A stretch of 64,000 bases of DNA from Gordionus sp. m RMFG-2023 (GCF_954871325.1 NC_088778.1:21189120-21253119); one strand, 5' to 3'. Positions 1 through 11,283 are shown, numbered from the stretch's first letter. The notes: generated by a model not told the origin, from the letters alone. Translations and numbers: made by a program.

Positions 1-437
1 TATAATATTTAGTATCTAAGTATAAGGGTGTTTTTAAAATAAAATATTTTTTGTTTTTTTGCTCCGAGTTATTTAACCTTAGAGGAGCAAAGGGTAGACT
101 GAATGTATGTGACTACCTTTTTTAAGATAACCAAACTAAGGGAATATTATTAATTATAGCTTAATTTAATCAAAATAGGTACAAGCTAAGGTCACGTCTT
201 AATATTTAGTATTTATATTGAGCACTTTATAATTTATTATTTTGAATTTGAGGTTTTCCTTTATTAAATCATCTATTATTTTATATAAGAGTATCGCTGC
301 TTAGTGTTATTTAATTAACAATTTTTTATGTATACTTTTATTTTTTTGATCCCATATTTAAAAAATATAATTATAAAAATTATGTGATTACATTTTTTAT
401 TAAAATTAATTAGTTTACAGAAAAACAAACGTGAATA
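1..437. other. AT-rich spacer, nothing recognised
   Basis: No open frame of note, no repeat matched elsewhere in the window and no RNA-like motif was seen. The sequence is plain AT-rich DNA. Confidence 0.5.
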
Positions 438-550
438 TAGGCATAGCCAGAATTTTGCTAAGGGTGAAGGGGGGGGTGCACTATTAGGTTAGTTTTCCCC
501 AATACACTTTATTGGAGGTCCTTAAGGCCACATATTATAGGCCTTTGGCT
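438..550 (+). repeat. G-run MITE family, truncated copy
   Basis: The copy begins with GCATAGCCAGAATTTTGCT followed by a run of G. Read in reverse complement it contains a stretch ending in CCTAATAGTG that also occurs near 12,975-13,000 and, more diverged, near 44,035-44,050. It therefore belongs to a dispersed, non-coding family of about 340-370 bp whose better copies lie at 12,660-13,035 and 43,735-44,075. Only one end is present here. The GC(A/T)TA(G/T)CCAGGATTTT end resembles the left boundary of hAT-5 at 45.6 kb, so a hAT source is inferred. Confidence 0.6.
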
Positions 551-1315
551 AAGTTATATTTTTCTAAAGAATAATTTTGGTCTTTCACTTTTTTTACAAA
601 AATGGCTTTTTTTTAGTGCTGTGTTTGAAAAAAGGACGCGTTGCCGTTACTCGTTATCTCGTGGAACGCGTTGTTACTCGCTATTCAAAAAAATTAACTC
701 GTTACTTAAAAATGCTAAATAGTAAATATAAATTTTCTTTTAATTTATTTTTTTCCCATAGATAATAAAAAATATATTATAAGATATGTTAATTGTAATC
801 ATATTTATTTATTTTTAACAACAATTGCATTTCAAAATTTTGAATAAAACAATAGCGCATGCTCAACATATCATTTGTTGTGCTAAACACACGTTAGCGC
901 AGAGGATGGAAAGGATTATATATAATAAATAAATAATTTATTTGGGGAATTTACTAAAAATATTTGATTCTATTCAAAAAAACTATTATATCATCTTCAT
1001 AAAAATGTCTTTATCATAATTTAATTTAAATTCATATGTTTACCTTCATTTGTTTTTTTTAGATTAGAGCTGCTGGACATCGAGTTAAATATTAGAATTA
1101 AAGCACAATCTACACTTAAATGTGTAGGCCACTAATTTTCTTTATTTGTGTAAAAAAATATTTCATGCTGTGATCAGGGCATAGTTAAATCATTTTCACC
1201 TGAAGAAATAAGTAATATTGACATATATTCTCAATATAATAATTTATAATATTAGAGTATATAAATTAATGTACGTTCTTTGTTTCATTATTAATTAAAT
1301 TAACAATCTCGACTG
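551..1315. repeat. Spacer with a GTTACTCG-rich hAT-like subterminal patch (about 640-710)
   Basis: Around 640-710 the motif GTTACTCG or a close variant recurs several times (GTTACTCGTTATC, GTTGTTACTCGC, CTCGTTACTTA). Similar GTTAC/GTAAC-rich patches lie at 37,075-37,235 and 40,050-40,205, where they abut a TAGTGTTG-type end. Such clustered motifs are typical of hAT subterminal regions. No boundary or protein was found here. The rest, to 1315, holds nothing I can name. Confidence 0.35.
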
Positions 1316-1620
1316 CAGGGGTGGGACCAATGTCAATATATAATTAAATATTGGTATTGGTTTGATATATTGTTTAAATATAATATTAACTAAAAATAGA
1401 TAAGTACACTTAATTATTTGGTTTTATCGTGGTATATTTTTTTTACTTTCTTTAACTTGCCTAAACTTATTTCATCCGATATTACTTTAGAAATATTAAC
1501 TTTTCTGTATTGTTATATCAATATTGGTGTTATTTATAATTTATAATTGTAGTTTATTTTTATTATGGAAATTTTTTTTTACATGATATCAATTTTTATC
1601 TATTCATTTAGGATATTGTA

Positions 1621-3386
1621 ATGAATGAAGACCAAATAGTGTTAGTAAATATAGATAATGCTGATGATACTAATATGATAATGAACAAGAACAATCATCA
1701 ATATCTAATAAAAGACGAAATAGAGCAAAAATCTGGGAATTTTATACGAGTTGTGATGAAGGATATTTGTAATAAATGCAAAAAAAAATCTCTTCCCAAT
1801 TTTGGAACCTCAGGGTTATGGACACATCTTAAATCATACACCCAACATTATATAGGAAATGTGAACAAACAAATAAAATTGGCTGTAAAAAAATTAACAC
1901 AATAAAATCATTTTTAGTTAATAATATAAATAATAAAACTAATTTAAATCATTTAATTAAATAGAAATTAACATTATCATAGCTCTTTTAACAATCTAAA
2001 ATCTGTACTTTTTAACATTACATCTAAATTTTCCTTAACAATGGACATATGGTCCTCTCCAAATAAAATACCCTTTATGGGCATAACAGTTCATTTTATT
2101 GATAATTATTTTAAATTAAATAATCATTTATTAGATTTCATTCTTTTTAAATCAGCACATAATTCTATTAATATTTATAATATTTTTAATTCTGTATTAA
2201 AAGTAAATTTTGAAATTGATTTTTTTTGTATTACATTAGACAATGCAAGTAATCATTTAGCATTTCTAAAAATTTTAAATCAAAAAGATAATTTTAATTT
2301 AAATAATGTGTACAAATGCTTTTCCGCCTTGGAACCCTTAAATAAATCTTTAGAAACAATATTAAAATTTTTTAAATTCCTATATCTAAATTTTATAAAC
2401 TCGAAAAAATATTTCTTGAAAAAAATCCAACCTTATAATTTCCTAATCCAATTTTGGATATACCAACACTTTGGAAATCAACATACCAAATGATTAAAAG
2501 GGCAATATTGCACAAACCCTATTTAACAACATATGCCAATCATTTACAAAACACCAATGAAGAAAAATTTATTAGTGCTTTACCTGGAATAATATTAAAA
2601 TATATCGAGAATTTCTGGAACCATTTAATTTTTCTACAGAGATGGCCGCATGTGCAAACACTCCGTCAGTTTCAACTATCATTCCTTTATATTCCAATAT
2701 TTTTGAGCATGTTGAAAGTTACAATAATATTCCTAATACTATTTCTTTAACTGCCTTAACAAAACTTTATAAATACTATAATTTAATAAACACCTGTATA
2801 TTATATAACAATGATTGACCCACAGTTTAAAATATCAAGTCACCTATTAAAAGATCAATAATATTCCTAATACTATTTCTTTAACTGCCTTAACAAAACT
2901 TTATAAATACTATAATTTAATAAACACCTGTATATTATATAACAATGATTGACCCACAGTTTAAAATATCAAGTCACCTATTAAAAGATAATAGTATATA
3001 CACTCTCATTGGATACCTAACAAGAAGAATATAATATTTATAAAATAAATAATTTCAATTCAACATATAAATGAAACAGAAAATAAATCCAAAAAATTGT
3101 CCTTTTATGATAAATTGAAGTTAAACATAGTCATAATAAGAATAGCTTAGAAATAAGCAAATATGTGGAAGAAGTAACAATTTCTAATGATACAAATTCA
3201 ATAGACTGGTGGAAATTAAATCAAAATAAATATCCAATATTATCATCGCAAGAAATTATCTTGCAATTCCAGCTAGCTCTGAAAGAGCGTTATCAGAAGG
3301 ACGGTCTGTTATGACTGACCAACGTTGTTCACTAGATGAACATACTTTCCTATGCCTAAAAAGTTGGATGCGCATGCAGGATTCTT
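1621..3386 (+). pseudogene. hAT-1 transposase remnant (BED finger, RNase H core, hATC)
   Basis: Three pieces of a ZBED/RICESLEEPER-like transposase lie in order. At 1621-1905 an open frame carries a BED-type zinc finger (CNKC, then a histidine pair near residues 70-76). At 2041-2493 the catalytic core begins MDIWSSPNKIPFMGIT, followed by ITLDNASNH, both standard hAT RNase H-fold motifs. MIDPQFK, the equivalent of LDPRFK, occurs near 2811-2830. At 3203-3386 the dimerisation domain reads DWWKLNQNKYPILS, then shifts frame into LAIPASSERALSEGR and ends LCLKSWMR. Stops and at least three frame changes separate the pieces, so no intact transposase can be made. It would have cut and pasted the element by a DDE reaction. 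Confidence 0.85.
2722..2989 (+). repeat. Perfect 134-bp tandem duplication
   Basis: Positions 2722-2855 and 2856-2989 read identically base for base by eye. The duplicated unit includes the MIDPQFK motif of the hAT-1 transposase. Identity is much higher than expected in an element whose TSD and frames have decayed, so the duplication is recent or an assembly artefact. Confidence 0.9.
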
Positions 3387-3876
3387 CTCAAAAACTTAAA
3401 ATTATTTTTCCTTATATGAAATTTATATCAATCTTTCGCACTGTATTTTATATAAATAGACAGTTATGTTATATTCTAGTGTACTCATTTTGCTATATTT
3501 TTTGTGCTAAATAAAAAGTTTCAAAATCAATACGTTTATTATTTGTTTGGTTAGGTTTTCAAAATTTTTTATATTTACATCATCTAATAAATTCCTAGTT
3601 TAAAAAAAGAATTCGGATTCAGTAAAATTTTGAAAGTTGGTTCTTAGCCCTGATTTTATGGTAATGCTTCATGATTTTTTTTTCTTTAAAACTAGAAATT
3701 ACGGGTTTTTTAAAACAACTATTTCTATTCCTTAAATTAGTAATTTAAACCAATATCAATATAAACAATACCAAGAAAATATTGTTTAAACCAATATCAA
3801 TATTGGTGACCCAATACCAATACAATATTACGTTTATCTTGGGTTTTTAATATTGGTTCCCAGTCCTACTTGACTA

Positions 3877-4393
3877 TAAAATTCAACAACAAAAATAAAA
3901 TAAAAATTAAGAACTCTGTTGGTTGATATTCGGCTTAGATTGTTAATTAAAAAAAAATATATAATAAATTAAAAAATATTTTTGCTATAATTTTTAAGAA
4001 AAAAACGCAATACTCGTTACCTTTTGAAAATGAGAGGAAAATTTGCGAAGCGAGAAATTTTTCCTCGTCCCCTCTCATGGCTACACCTATGAGCCTGAAT
4101 ATAATAAAACATAAGTGTTATAAATATTTTACAAGACCTCCATTATTAAACCTCAGTGTTAGAGGTGATTAATAATAAATGATAAATATATACGAAATAT
4201 AAAAACACATAGGACTCATTCATTATTCACCTCAAAATATATATATTTATTCATTTATTTACTTTATTAAGTTAACAATATTTAATATATTTTAAATTTA
4301 AACCTTTTTAATTCTTTCTTTACTATTTTTATATTTTCACAGTTAGAATATTTGTTTCTATTGTCTGTCATTTTTTATTTAGCTTCTATTTGA
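3877..4393. repeat. Spacer with an imperfect hairpin and a MITE-like end at 4027-4096
   Basis: ATGAGAGGAAAATTT near 4029 faces AAATTTTTCCTCG and CCTCTCAT near 4055-4079, giving an imperfect palindrome. The right side continues into GGCTACACCTATG, the complement of the GTAGCC-type end seen on the G-run MITEs. A GTTACC patch lies just left. No gene was seen between 4097 and 4393. Confidence 0.4.
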
Positions 4394-4573
4394 AGATATT
4401 TAAATTCGGCCTTGACTACTTTGAAATCTTTTCTCCCATTGGAAAATTACATACTGATTGATCGTGGTTATGAATGGTGGGAAACATTACAGAGTCGTAA
4501 CCTAGATAACTTATCAGATGAACAATTAATTGGATGTAACATTCATATCATCAAATTGACGCGCAAACCATAA
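4394..4573 (+). other. Unidentified coding-like stretch, possible exon
   Basis: After a stop at 4391-4393 the frame stays open for about 59 codons to TAA at 4571-4573. It lacks the low-complexity look of most AT-rich frames here and contains LPLENYILIDRGYEWWETL followed by an acidic LSDEQLIGC. A possible 3' splice site (TTTGAAG) precedes it. I do not recognise the family. It could be a host exon or a scrap of a retroelement gag. There is no neighbouring exon that I can join to it. Confidence 0.3.
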
Positions 4574-4815
4574 AATGGTGCAACGGATGACTCATATGCA
4601 GAGGCTTAAATGCAATTAATGAATAAGTCGCCAATCTAATAATATAGACACGTCTTGGACCATCATGGTTGAAAGATTACAGGGTTCTAAACTATTAAGA
4701 CTGCAAATTTTTTTTAAGAGAAAGCTTATTAATATATTTATTGAAAAGTGGTGTTTCTACCGACCTTGCCTTTTGATGCAATTTAGACTCTAGGGTTTAC
4801 TAAATATATTTATGC

Positions 4816-5003
4816 ATAGGCATAGCCAGGGGGGGGCAGAGGGAAATCCCATCCCCTTCAGAAATTTATCACTTTTTATGAATATCATTTTGGCTAATAA
4901 AAATATCCTCCTTAGTCCTCTCCCCACCACCTGTCCCCCAAATAATATATCTTAAACTATTGATTATAATTCATACTTTTTTGGAAAAAAGCAAATTATA
5001 TAT
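4816..5003 (+). repeat. G-run MITE family, left half
   Basis: It starts GGCATAGCCAGGGGGGGG and continues with a block (TTATGAATATCATTTTGGCTAATAAA, split by small changes) that matches 12,720-12,770 of the fuller copy. It stops where the 5' LTR of gypsy-1 begins, so the retroelement may have inserted into or beside it. The other half of the MITE was not found after 8405. Confidence 0.55.
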
Positions 5004-5157
5004 TGTAATAAATTAATAAAATATTATTTATAGATATTATATATATATAAATAGAATGGAACATTCGAAAATTAATTAATAAAAATTTGATGTTTGAAAT
5101 AAATTGAAATAAAAAGGAGTAGTCGTTTTATTATAAATTAGTAGTTATATTGTTACA
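5004..5157 (+). repeat. gypsy-1 5' LTR (154 bp)
   Basis: It begins TGTAATAAATTAA and ends ATTGTTACA, pairs with 8255-8405 and is unusually short for a Ty3/gypsy LTR. It is followed directly by the primer-binding-like TGGCGACG. Confidence 0.85.
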
Positions 5158-8100
5158 AATGGCGACGATAAATGGAGAAAATAATTCCTTAAATGGAGAT
5201 TCAAAAAAATTGGCAGATTTATCTACGATTAAATTTGATAAATTCGACAATGATACAACGATTTCAAGATACTTATCTCAATGGGAAGCCAGTTTTCGGT
5301 TAAAAAACGTAAGCCCATCTGAATGTCAATATAAAGATATATTTTTAACATTTTTTGGCAATAAGAATATTGAGTTGGTAGACCGTTTTTGTTATTCTGA
5401 TTCGATCGAAACTTTATCTTTTAAGGAAATTAAGTCAATATGTTTTAAGTTTTTTAAACCTACGTCAACAGCTTTTGCTTCTAGATTTGATTACGGAGAA
5501 CAACTGAAACCATAACTGAATTTGCTGATAAAATTAGAACAATTGGCAAGCGTTGTCATTATCTTAATGATATTGACGAGCGTTTACGTGATCAGTTTAT
5601 GGTTGGCATGAAAATACCGGGATTGGAAAGAGATCTTAGAACTCTATATCCCGACGGTCTTGATAGAGATAATAATGTACTGACTTTCCATTATTCTTGA
5701 TCTGGCATTAGCTTCTGAGCGAGCAGATAAAGAAATGGCAAATAAAAATATGCCTGTTGTTAATAAGATGAATGATAATAACAAAAGAAATGATAATAAT
5801 TATAAACATCCAATTAAAACGACGACTACATTTGATAAAGGCTATAATAAAGTCAAGTATAATAATACATTTGATAAAGAGAATAATAAATACAAATATA
5901 ATAATGATAAAGATTATAATAAACTTAAATATTATAAATGTGGTTTTATTCATAACCTAAAAGTGAAATGTCCAGCTACAAATGCGGCAATAAAAAAATT
6001 TGGTCATTTTGCAGTTTGCTGTAAATCAAAGAATTTAAATTATATAAGAGTGTCATCAAGTGATTCTATTCATAATATTTGGAAGAATCAACAAAATCGA
6101 GAATCAGCAAAACAAACCGCAGAGATAAATGGGTTAGATGTTGAATTTGATTTTGACACTGGTGCACAAGCGTCATTGATAGGAATTGATATATGGACAA
6201 GTATTGGACGACCAAAAATTAGGCCAACCAGTCCATTGACTGCATATGGTGATCATCCGTTAGACGTTAAAGGCGAGACCCAAGTCAATGTGAGGATTGG
6301 ATCACAGACAAGGACCCTATCAGTGGTAATAATGAATACAACTGGGGTGCCTCTTTTCGGATTACCATGGATTATAGCATTCAATTTAGAAATGCCTCGT
6401 CAGGTTATGATTAAACAAGTACGCAATTTGGTCAACGATATTGAAAAAGAAAAATGTTGCATAACTAGATTCTAGAATTCGGATTTGATTAATTAACATC
6501 AAGAAATTTTTGATGATAAGATGGGACATATACGTGATTTTGCAGTGCGAATACATTTAAAGGATACCGCTGTACCAAGATCGTTTCCAGCCCGTAGGGT
6601 ACCATTTCCACTTCGCAAAGCAATTGAAATGGAATTAGACTGATTAGTGGCTGCAGGAATTATCAAGAAGATTGATTCGACTATACTAGGGTACAGTGGT
6701 CAACTCCAACCGTAAATGTACGCAAGAGTAATGGCGATATTCGAATTTGTGCTAATTTCAAAGTTACACTCAATCCGCGTTTATTGTATAGCCATCATGT
6801 TATTCCTACCTTAGACGATTTGTTAGAGAAAATCCAAGGTGGTGATAAATTTACCGTGATAGATCTGAAAGATGCGCGTATTTACAGATGGAAGTAGAAT
6901 AGGAATCTCAGGAATTACTAACGATAGTGACTCATAAGGGCTAATTCCGTTACCGACGATTGTCTTTTGGATTGGCAAGTGCACCTACTATATTCCAAAG
7001 ATATATGGATTAGTTGCTAAAAAATTGCCAAATGACTGGTGTCTATTTAGATAACATAAATATTTCTGGTCGAAATGATGTGGAGCACATAAATAATTTG
7101 CGAATAGTGTTGGACAGATTACAGACAGCAGGTCTTAAGGCGAAATTGACAAAAGTGAGATTTTTACAAAAATCGGTTTCATTTTTATGGGTGATTATTG
7201 ATAAATTCGGTATACATCCTAACCCGGAAAAGGTGAAGGCTATCCGAAATGCAACAAAATTTAAAAATATACAATAACTTAGATAGCTAGGACTCGTGAA
7301 TTATCATGAACGTTTTATTCGTAATCTACATTGTAAAGCGGCGCTATTACATAGATTAACGAGCGTGAAAGTACCTTGGCGGTGGTCGAAAGATGAACAA
7401 AATTTCTTCGATGAGGTAAAGAAATTATTGTCATCTGAGGAAACGTTAATTCCTTATAACGCGCAGTTACCTATAATTTTGGAATGCGACGCATCTGATT
7501 CAGGATTAGGGGCTGTGTTGTTACATCAATTAGTAGACGGAAGGACAAAACCTATTTCTTTCGCGTCACTTACTTTATTAGAATCAGAAACACTACGCTC
7601 CGATTGATAAAGAAGCTCGAGCACTTTTATTTGGTATTGAAAAATTGAAATTTTTTACTTCGAACTGATCATAAACCATTAGAGCGATTATTTGGTGAGA
7701 AACGCGATTTACCTAAAATTTCTAATAATCGTTTGACACGTTGGGCCTGGAAGATGGCTTCTTATGATTTTACAATAGAATATAGACCTGGTAATAAAAA
7801 TGTAATAGCCGACGCATTATCAAGGCTTCTGATATTAGACACGAAAGAGAATCAAGATTCTAAACATGCTTTGGATATTCGAAGTATTAATTTGGATGAT
7901 ATGCAATTGTCAGAAAATATTTTACGAAAAGAGTCGAAGCAAGATTTAATATTTAAAAAAGTAGCAATGCACATTCAGCAAAGTTGGCGAAACTTTGATC
8001 GTCATAAAGATAAAGAAATCGTTAATTTTTATAATCGACACGAAGAGCTTTCTGTCGATCGTGATATTATAGAATGGAATGGGAGATTGGTTATTCCTAA

Positions 8101-8254
8101 TAAATTAAGAAATGCAGTGTTAGGAATGATTCACCGGAGACATCCTGGGGAAAATGTAATGAAATCTATTACCGCATAATGTTGTTCATCAAAAAACCGT
8201 AAACCAACAAAGAAGTTTATTGAAGAAATCTAACTTTAAAATGTTTAAAGGAAA

Positions 8255-8405
8255 TGTAATAAATTAATAAAATATTATTTATAGATTTATATATAAAAAT
8301 AGAATGGAAAATTCGAAAATTAATTAATAAAAATTTGATGTTTAAAATAAATTGAAATAAAAAGCAGTACTCTTTTTATTATAAATTAGTAATCGTATTG
8401 TTACA
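8255..8405 (+). repeat. gypsy-1 3' LTR (151 bp)
   Basis: It matches the 5' LTR over its whole length, with about ten substitutions and a small length difference, and has the same TG and CA ends. TATAT follows it, as it precedes the 5' LTR. Confidence 0.85.
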
Positions 8406-8843
8406 TATATAAAAAAAGTGAGACCAAAAATGTTTTTTAGGAAATGAAATATAAGCCAAAGATAAGTCTTAAGACAAAAGGGAAATATGTTTTAATTACT
8501 ATTAATAGATCCATAAAATTGCTAAATAATATAATATCTCAAATATACTTTTTTATAAAGTGACTAACTTCAACTTATTTTTCTTAATAAAATAAAATAT
8601 AATTATAAAATTATATTATAAATTAAGTAGAAATTTAACGCACAATACAAACAGTATAATATTATACGTCGTATATTTACAGTATATCTAATTTTATCTA
8701 ATATCGTATGACAATCAAATAATCTTTACCAATAGGGAATAATTATATATTTTACAGAAGACTAATCAGAAAATATCTTTTAAAGAATGTAAATGAAAAA
8801 AATAATTCTATATTTCAGTACGTTAATATCTATCTAATAAGGT
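8406..8843. other. AT-rich spacer, nothing recognised
   Basis: No convincing coding frame, repeat boundary or RNA motif was seen between the gypsy-1 3' LTR and the dispersed repeat at 8844. Confidence 0.45.
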
Positions 8844-8942
8844 ACATCCAATGTGGGATGAATAATAAGATGTTTTATTTTTAATAATATATTTTTAAAT
8901 AAATAGATAATTGACTTATATTTATTATCAAAAACGTTTATT
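8844..8942 (+). repeat. Dispersed repeat, copy 1 (paired with 26,246-26,375)
   Basis: The stretch containing TGTGGGATGAATAATAAGAT, then AAATAAATAGAT and ACTTATATTTATTATCA, recurs in the same order and orientation at 26,246-26,375 with a 30-bp length difference. The class is unknown. It runs into the N gap. Confidence 0.65.
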
Positions 8943-8952
8943 NNNNNNNNNN
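8943..8952. other. Assembly gap (10 N)
   Basis: Ten consecutive N lie just left of a 33-bp tandem repeat. The repeat may be the reason for the gap, and its true copy number is therefore unknown. Confidence 0.99.
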
Positions 8953-8974
8953 CTCAATCTAAAGCATTTTTATT

Positions 8975-9102
8975 AAAGTTACCAAATTAATATTGATATT
9001 TAATATTAAAGTTACCAAATTAATATTGATATTTAATATTAAAGTTACCAAATTAATATTGATATTTAATATTAAAGTTACCAAATTAATATTGATATTT
9101 AA
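8975..9102 (+). repeat. 33-bp tandem repeat, about 3.9 copies
   Basis: The unit AAAGTTACCAAATTAATATT plus 13 more bases is repeated at 8975, 9008, 9041 and 9074 with essentially no change, the last copy being partial. It is not CRISPR-like because no unique spacers separate the copies. It translates as a VTKLILIFNIK repeat, which I regard as incidental. Confidence 0.9.
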
Positions 9103-9212
9103 ATTGAGCATTATTAAAATTATGAAATTAATTATATATCATTTTAACTCTATGGAACTGGTATTGTTAATTATTAAAATGAAATTGTTTTATTTTATAA
9201 ATAAACTAGATA

Positions 9213-10592
9213 AGAGGATTTGCATATCAGCTTGCTAAAGAATATGGCAAATCTTTCCCAGAAAGCTGGACAACTAATGGTATGGCTGGAGAGGACTGGT
9301 TTATGGGGTTTAGAAAACGACATTCCCAACTTTCGATTCGTACCCCTGAAGCTACTAGTCTAGCAAGAGCATATGGCTTCAATCCCACAAATGTCAATAA
9401 ATTTTTTGAAAATTTAATTAAGCTATATAATTCTTATAACTTTGAACCACATAATATATGGAATGCAGATGAAAGTGGTTTTACCACCATTCAAACTCCT
9501 GCAAAAATTATAGCACAGAAGGGTGCCAAACAAGTCGGCTCTATAACGTCAGGAGAAAGAGGAACGTTAGTTACAATATGTTTAGCCATCAATGCTATAG
9601 GCCATAGCATTCCACCATTTTTTATTTTTCCAAGAAAACTATACAAAGATTAATTTATTCGTGATGGGCCTATTGGATCTAAGGGTGTGGGAAACGCATC
9701 GGGTTGGATGCAAGAGGAGGAATTTTTATCTTTTTTGGAACACTTTAAAAAATATTCTAGTGCATCCAATGAGAAAAATGTCTTATTAATTTTAGATAAC
9801 CATAGCTCTCATTGTTCAATTTCCGTTATAAACTATTGTCGCTCCAATGGGATTGTTATTCTAACACTTCCACCACATTGCTCGCATAAACTCCAACCAT
9901 TAGACAAAGCAGTTTATGGGCCATTGAAAAAGTTTTATAATGGGGCTATTGACACATGGATGAGAAATCATGTGGGGCAACAATTTCAGATTTATGATAT
10001 TCCAGGAGTGTTAAAAAATGAAATACCAAGAGCAGTGACACCAAATAATATATTAAATGGGTTCTTAGCATGTGGCATATTTCCTTTAAACCCAAATATA
10101 TTTACAGAACAAGATTATATCTGCTGTAATAATTCAAATGCTAGCTCAAATATTGAATTTGAAAATAATGATGAAAATATTACAGTGACTCAAAATAATG
10201 ATAGTGATTTATCTATATTATTGAACGAAAATGCAGATGATATAGATGAACCTTATCATGATATGTTACCATCATGCTCAAAAAATTATAATAAAATATT
10301 CAATCCTTCATCTATAATACCTATTCCAAAATTATTCAATATTTCATCGGATAAAATATCTAAAAAATAGAATTCAGAAATATTAACATCTACACCTTAT
10401 AAAAAAAAATTATTAATTCAGAGAAAAAAAAAGATATCAAAAAATAATTGTTTATGTGTTATTTGTAATAAAAACTATAAAAATAGTCGCGAGGGCGATG
10501 AATGGCTAAAATGTACAATGTGCCTTGAATGGGCACATTCTAAATGTGCTAATTATGATAATTATTTTACATGTCCTTATTGTATCTATTAG
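9213..10592 (+). pseudogene. pogo/Tigger transposase with C-terminal PHD-like zinc domain
   Basis: One reading frame runs from 9213 to a stop at 10,590 and is interrupted only by TAA at 9651-9653 and TAG at 10,368-10,370. It begins inside the CENP-B/Tc5-like helix-turn-helix (WFMGFRKRHSQLSIRTPEA). The DDE_1 catalytic core follows, with acidic residues in NADESGF (9468-9470), LILDNHSSH (9795-9797) and QPLDKAVYGPL (9903-9905). The last two are 35 residues apart, so the triad is DDD. After an Asn/Asp-rich linker the tail (10,449-10,583) shows a Cys4-His-Cys3 pattern (CVIC, CTMC, AHSKC, CPYC) like a PHD finger, a known addition in this lineage. It would excise and insert at TA. The copy lacks its N-terminus. 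The second stop lies before the zinc domain and could in principle be read through, but decay is the simpler view. Confidence 0.88.
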
Positions 10593-10694
10593 TTTTTAAA
10601 TAAAAATCATAAATAAATCTTAAATTTGTAATATTTGTTAAATAAAACAATAAATATGTAAATATTAATTTAACCACTTTACCCTAGTGCTTAT

Positions 10695-10724
10695 CCATTT
10701 TACCCTGTACCCAGGGTAAAATGG
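10695..10724. repeat. Palindrome in the pogo 3' untranslated region
   Basis: CCATTTTACCC and GGGTAAAATGG form 11-bp arms around an 8-base loop. The same GGGTAAAA core recurs near the 3' TIR, so this is probably an internal copy of a transposase-binding motif. Confidence 0.75.
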
Positions 10725-11076
10725 CGAAAATGAGTAGTTTTACATAACTAATCATAGCTCCTAAAATATTATAGGTAGAGGGCTACACTTTTTTTTATCT
10801 TGTAGAAGAGGGATAAGGCTACACATTGATCTATAATTTGTTGTGATTGACTCTTGTTTAAAATTTTTATGGTAAATATGCAAAATGCCTATCGTTTTAC
10901 CCCGGTCTCCCCTACTTAGAATAAAAATTATGTAGGAGATAAGTACATAAAAATGATTGAAATAACTATTTTAAAAAATTTAGATAAAATTTATGAATAT
11001 ATAAAAAATGATTGGTCTTTGATTTAAATTTATTTTAAAAATTAAAGATTATTCTACACATTGATATAAAATTTGT

Positions 11077-11283
11077 TTAATATATTACCTTCAAATGTTT
11101 TTTCAAATTAAAGCTGCTTGTATAATTTGAGGATAAAATTTTGCGACACATCTTGCATCGAAACCGATATCCAGTAGTAATTTTTTCTTCAAGATTAAAG
11201 TATTTTTTAAATTTTGGGAGAGGATAATCTATATTTTTCTCATTTTCCAAAGAAATTTCGCTATCTTCAACAATCTCACACAT
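11077..11283 (-). pseudogene. BED zinc-finger start of another hAT transposase
   Basis: A 68-residue minus-strand frame begins with an acidic leader and contains RFRCKMCRKILSSNY followed by NLKKHLKV, which is the CxxC...HLxxxH layout of a BED-type zinc finger. It sits about 160 bp inside a hAT-like terminus at 11,441-11,532, the right distance and direction for the 5' end of a transposon gene. No catalytic core follows downstream (toward 10,917). The pogo element lies there, so the rest may have been lost. Confidence 0.6.

Larger units (their letters stand above)
1316..3868 (+). mobile_element. hAT-1, decayed autonomous hAT DNA transposon
   Basis: Both ends can be seen. The left end starts CAGGGGTGGGACCAAT at 1316. 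The right end, in reverse complement from 3868, reads TAGGACTGGGAACCAAT. They are flanked by CTCGACTG (1308-1315) and CTTGACTA (3869-3876), an 8-bp target duplication with 6 of 8 matches whose two differences are both transitions. An 8-bp TSD and a CAGGGGTGGG-like TIR are hallmarks of hAT elements. Subterminal repeats of AATATTGGTATTGG and its complement occur near 1351-1370 and 3750-3835. The 2,553-bp interior carries remnants of a transposase in the plus orientation (BED finger, RNase H-like core, C-terminal dimerisation domain). The decay of TSD and frames says it is old and immobile by itself. Confidence 0.85.
5004..8405 (+). mobile_element. gypsy-1, broken Ty3/gypsy LTR retrotransposon fossil
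   Basis: This is a 3.4-kb element bounded by short LTRs (TGTAATAAAT...TTGTTACA) and flanked on both sides by TATAT, a likely 5-bp target duplication. Internal parts in the usual Ty3/gypsy order are gag (about 5158-5700), a CCHC-like zinc region (about 5930-6040), a retropepsin-like region around a DTG motif (about 6150-6370), reverse transcriptase (about 6520-7280), RNase H (about 7300-7820) and the start of integrase (about 8060-8175). It is clearly broken, with roughly ten breaks by eye. The two LTRs differ at about ten positions in 150, so the insertion is moderately old. A sequence resembling a primer-binding site (TGGCGACGATAAA) follows the 5' LTR. Confidence 0.85.
9213..10917 (+). mobile_element. 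pogo/Tigger-type DNA transposon, 5'-truncated
   Basis: The element holds a long transposase region (next entry) and a recognisable 3' terminus near 10,880-10,917, TTTTACCCCGGTCTCCCCTACTTAG. Read inward, that gives a TAGGGGAGACC-type end, as in many pogo/Tigger elements, next to TA. A palindrome (10,695-10,724) and a related GGGTAAAATGG motif lie in the 3' untranslated part. The 5' terminus and the N-terminal DNA-binding part are missing; the sequence breaks off near a tandem repeat and the assembly gap. Confidence 0.8.

Noticed and set aside
5708-5960. Overlapping Ile/Asn-rich frames on both strands
   Set aside because: They are shadows of the Asn/Lys-rich gag region of gypsy-1.
8975-9102. 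Regularly spaced repeat, CRISPR-like at first glance
   Set aside because: The 33-bp units are directly adjacent with no unique spacers, and the window is eukaryotic.
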